Below are positions 12,278-12,566 of a DNA stretch of 12,566 nt, in pieces. Within the stretch, counting starts at the first letter, position 1. Each line of letters opens with the position of its first letter. Location of the stretch: positions 1 through 12,566 of the forward strand of contig DASYYE010000429.1 in assembly GCA_035946955.1 (NCBI GenBank), written 5' to 3'. Origin of the DNA: DASYYE01 sp035946955. GTDB taxonomy: Bacteria > Actinomycetota > Actinomycetes > Streptosporangiales > Streptosporangiaceae. The position numbers were made by a program, and so were the translations under genes. The notes beneath the pieces were generated by a model. It worked only from the letters and a program-made list of their open reading frames with translations. It made no database searches and was not told the origin of the DNA.

Positions 12278-12566
12278 CGGTGGACCTGCTGTGTCGGGTC
12301 GAGCGCGTCGCGCAGGCCGTCGCCGATGAAGTTCACCGACAGGATGGCCACGATCAGGAACGCCGCCGGGAAGAAGAACAGCCAGGGCAGGACCGTCGCG
12401 TCGGCCTGCCCGAGGTCGACCAGGTCCCCGAGGGAGATCGCGGGCGGCTGGATACCCAGGCCCAGGAAGGACAGGGCCGCCTCGATCAGCATGGCGTTGG
12501 CCACGGTCAAGGTGGCGTTGACCACGATGGGCCCGACCGCGTTCGGGATCATGTGCCGCATGATGA
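12274..12566 (-). CDS. DppC/OppC-type ABC permease, C-terminal part only (5' truncated by the window)
   Basis: This is an inner-membrane channel subunit of the peptide-type importer whose ATPase follows. The visible 96 residues open with the EAA loop that contacts the ATPase (RHMIPNAVGPIVVNATL, then EAALSFLGLGIQPP) and continue through a last membrane segment (PWLFFFPAAFLIVAILSVNF) to the family's usual IGDGLRDALDPTQ end. It is in frame and open to the window edge on the minus strand, so the N-terminal two thirds lie to the right. Its stop overlaps the ATPase GTG by 4 nt. The order permease then ATPase is standard for dpp/opp operons, with a second permease and a binding protein expected further upstream. 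Confidence 0.93.
   Translation of the reverse strand, partial: IMRHMIPNAVGPIVVNATLTVANAMLIEAALSFLGLGIQPPAISLGDLVDLGQADATVLPWLFFFPAAFLIVAILSVNFIGDGLRDALDPTQQVHR

Noticed and set aside
1..12566. Mobile elements, CRISPR arrays, tRNA or rRNA genes
   Set aside because: No transposase motifs, regularly spaced repeats, tRNA-like cloverleaf or rRNA sequence were seen; the only tandem repeats are the 13-bp pair at 112-137 and the coding repeats at 2012-3121.

Overview
The window reads as chromosomal DNA of a high-GC actinobacterium. Codons end almost always in G or C, and the gene content is typically actinobacterial: cobalamin-dependent metH divergent from a PAC2 gene, the histidine phosphatase / DUF3090 / SCO1664-family trio, and a fused dipeptide-type ABC ATPase. 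A Streptosporangiales- or Streptomyces-like soil actinobacterium is my guess for lineage, at low confidence. There is no phage, insertion sequence, CRISPR array, tRNA or rRNA that I can support.

Layout, left to right. (1) 1-111 is the C-terminal end of an unidentified plus-strand gene, facing a 160-aa minus-strand membrane protein (152-634); a 13-bp tandem repeat and a 9-bp inverted repeat lie between them. (2) 635-1063 is a gene-free stretch with two strong adjacent hairpins and a spaced dyad. (3) A HAD-IA phosphatase-like gene (minus, start 1753) is divergent from a secreted protein (1886-3124) built almost wholly of seven roughly 53-residue repeats, each carrying one C-x5-C pair. (4) metH (minus, 3127-6609) abuts that gene tail to tail with a 2-nt gap. 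(5) A PAC2-family gene (plus, ending 7684) is divergent from metH and has a problematic start and a structured 5' region. (6) A compact minus-strand operon, histidine phosphatase (9934-9113) then DUF3090 protein (9108-8554) then SCO1664-family kinase-like protein (8561-7686), ends 1 nt from PAC2. (7) The right end is the 3' part of an Opp/Dpp importer operon on the minus strand: a DppC-like permease running off the window, overlapping by 4 nt a fused two-ATPase protein (12277-10172).

How the genes work together: metH supplies methionine and regenerates tetrahydrofolate. The metH/PAC2 pair plus the three-gene operon resemble the Mycobacterium tuberculosis Rv2124c-Rv2125 and Rv2133c-Rv2135c neighbourhood, but the mycothiol ligase gene mshC, usually close by, is absent here. 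The three-gene operon is a conserved but functionally unexplained actinobacterial system that pairs a PI-kinase-like protein with a phosphoglycerate-mutase-type phosphatase. The transporter operon would energise peptide uptake.

The most unusual items are the minimal seven-repeat, 14-cysteine secreted protein, the uncharacterised kinase/phosphatase trio, the PAC2 start that has a well-placed Shine-Dalgarno but no start codon at the family's normal start position, the palindrome centred on the metH start codon, and the tandem hairpins at 730-808.
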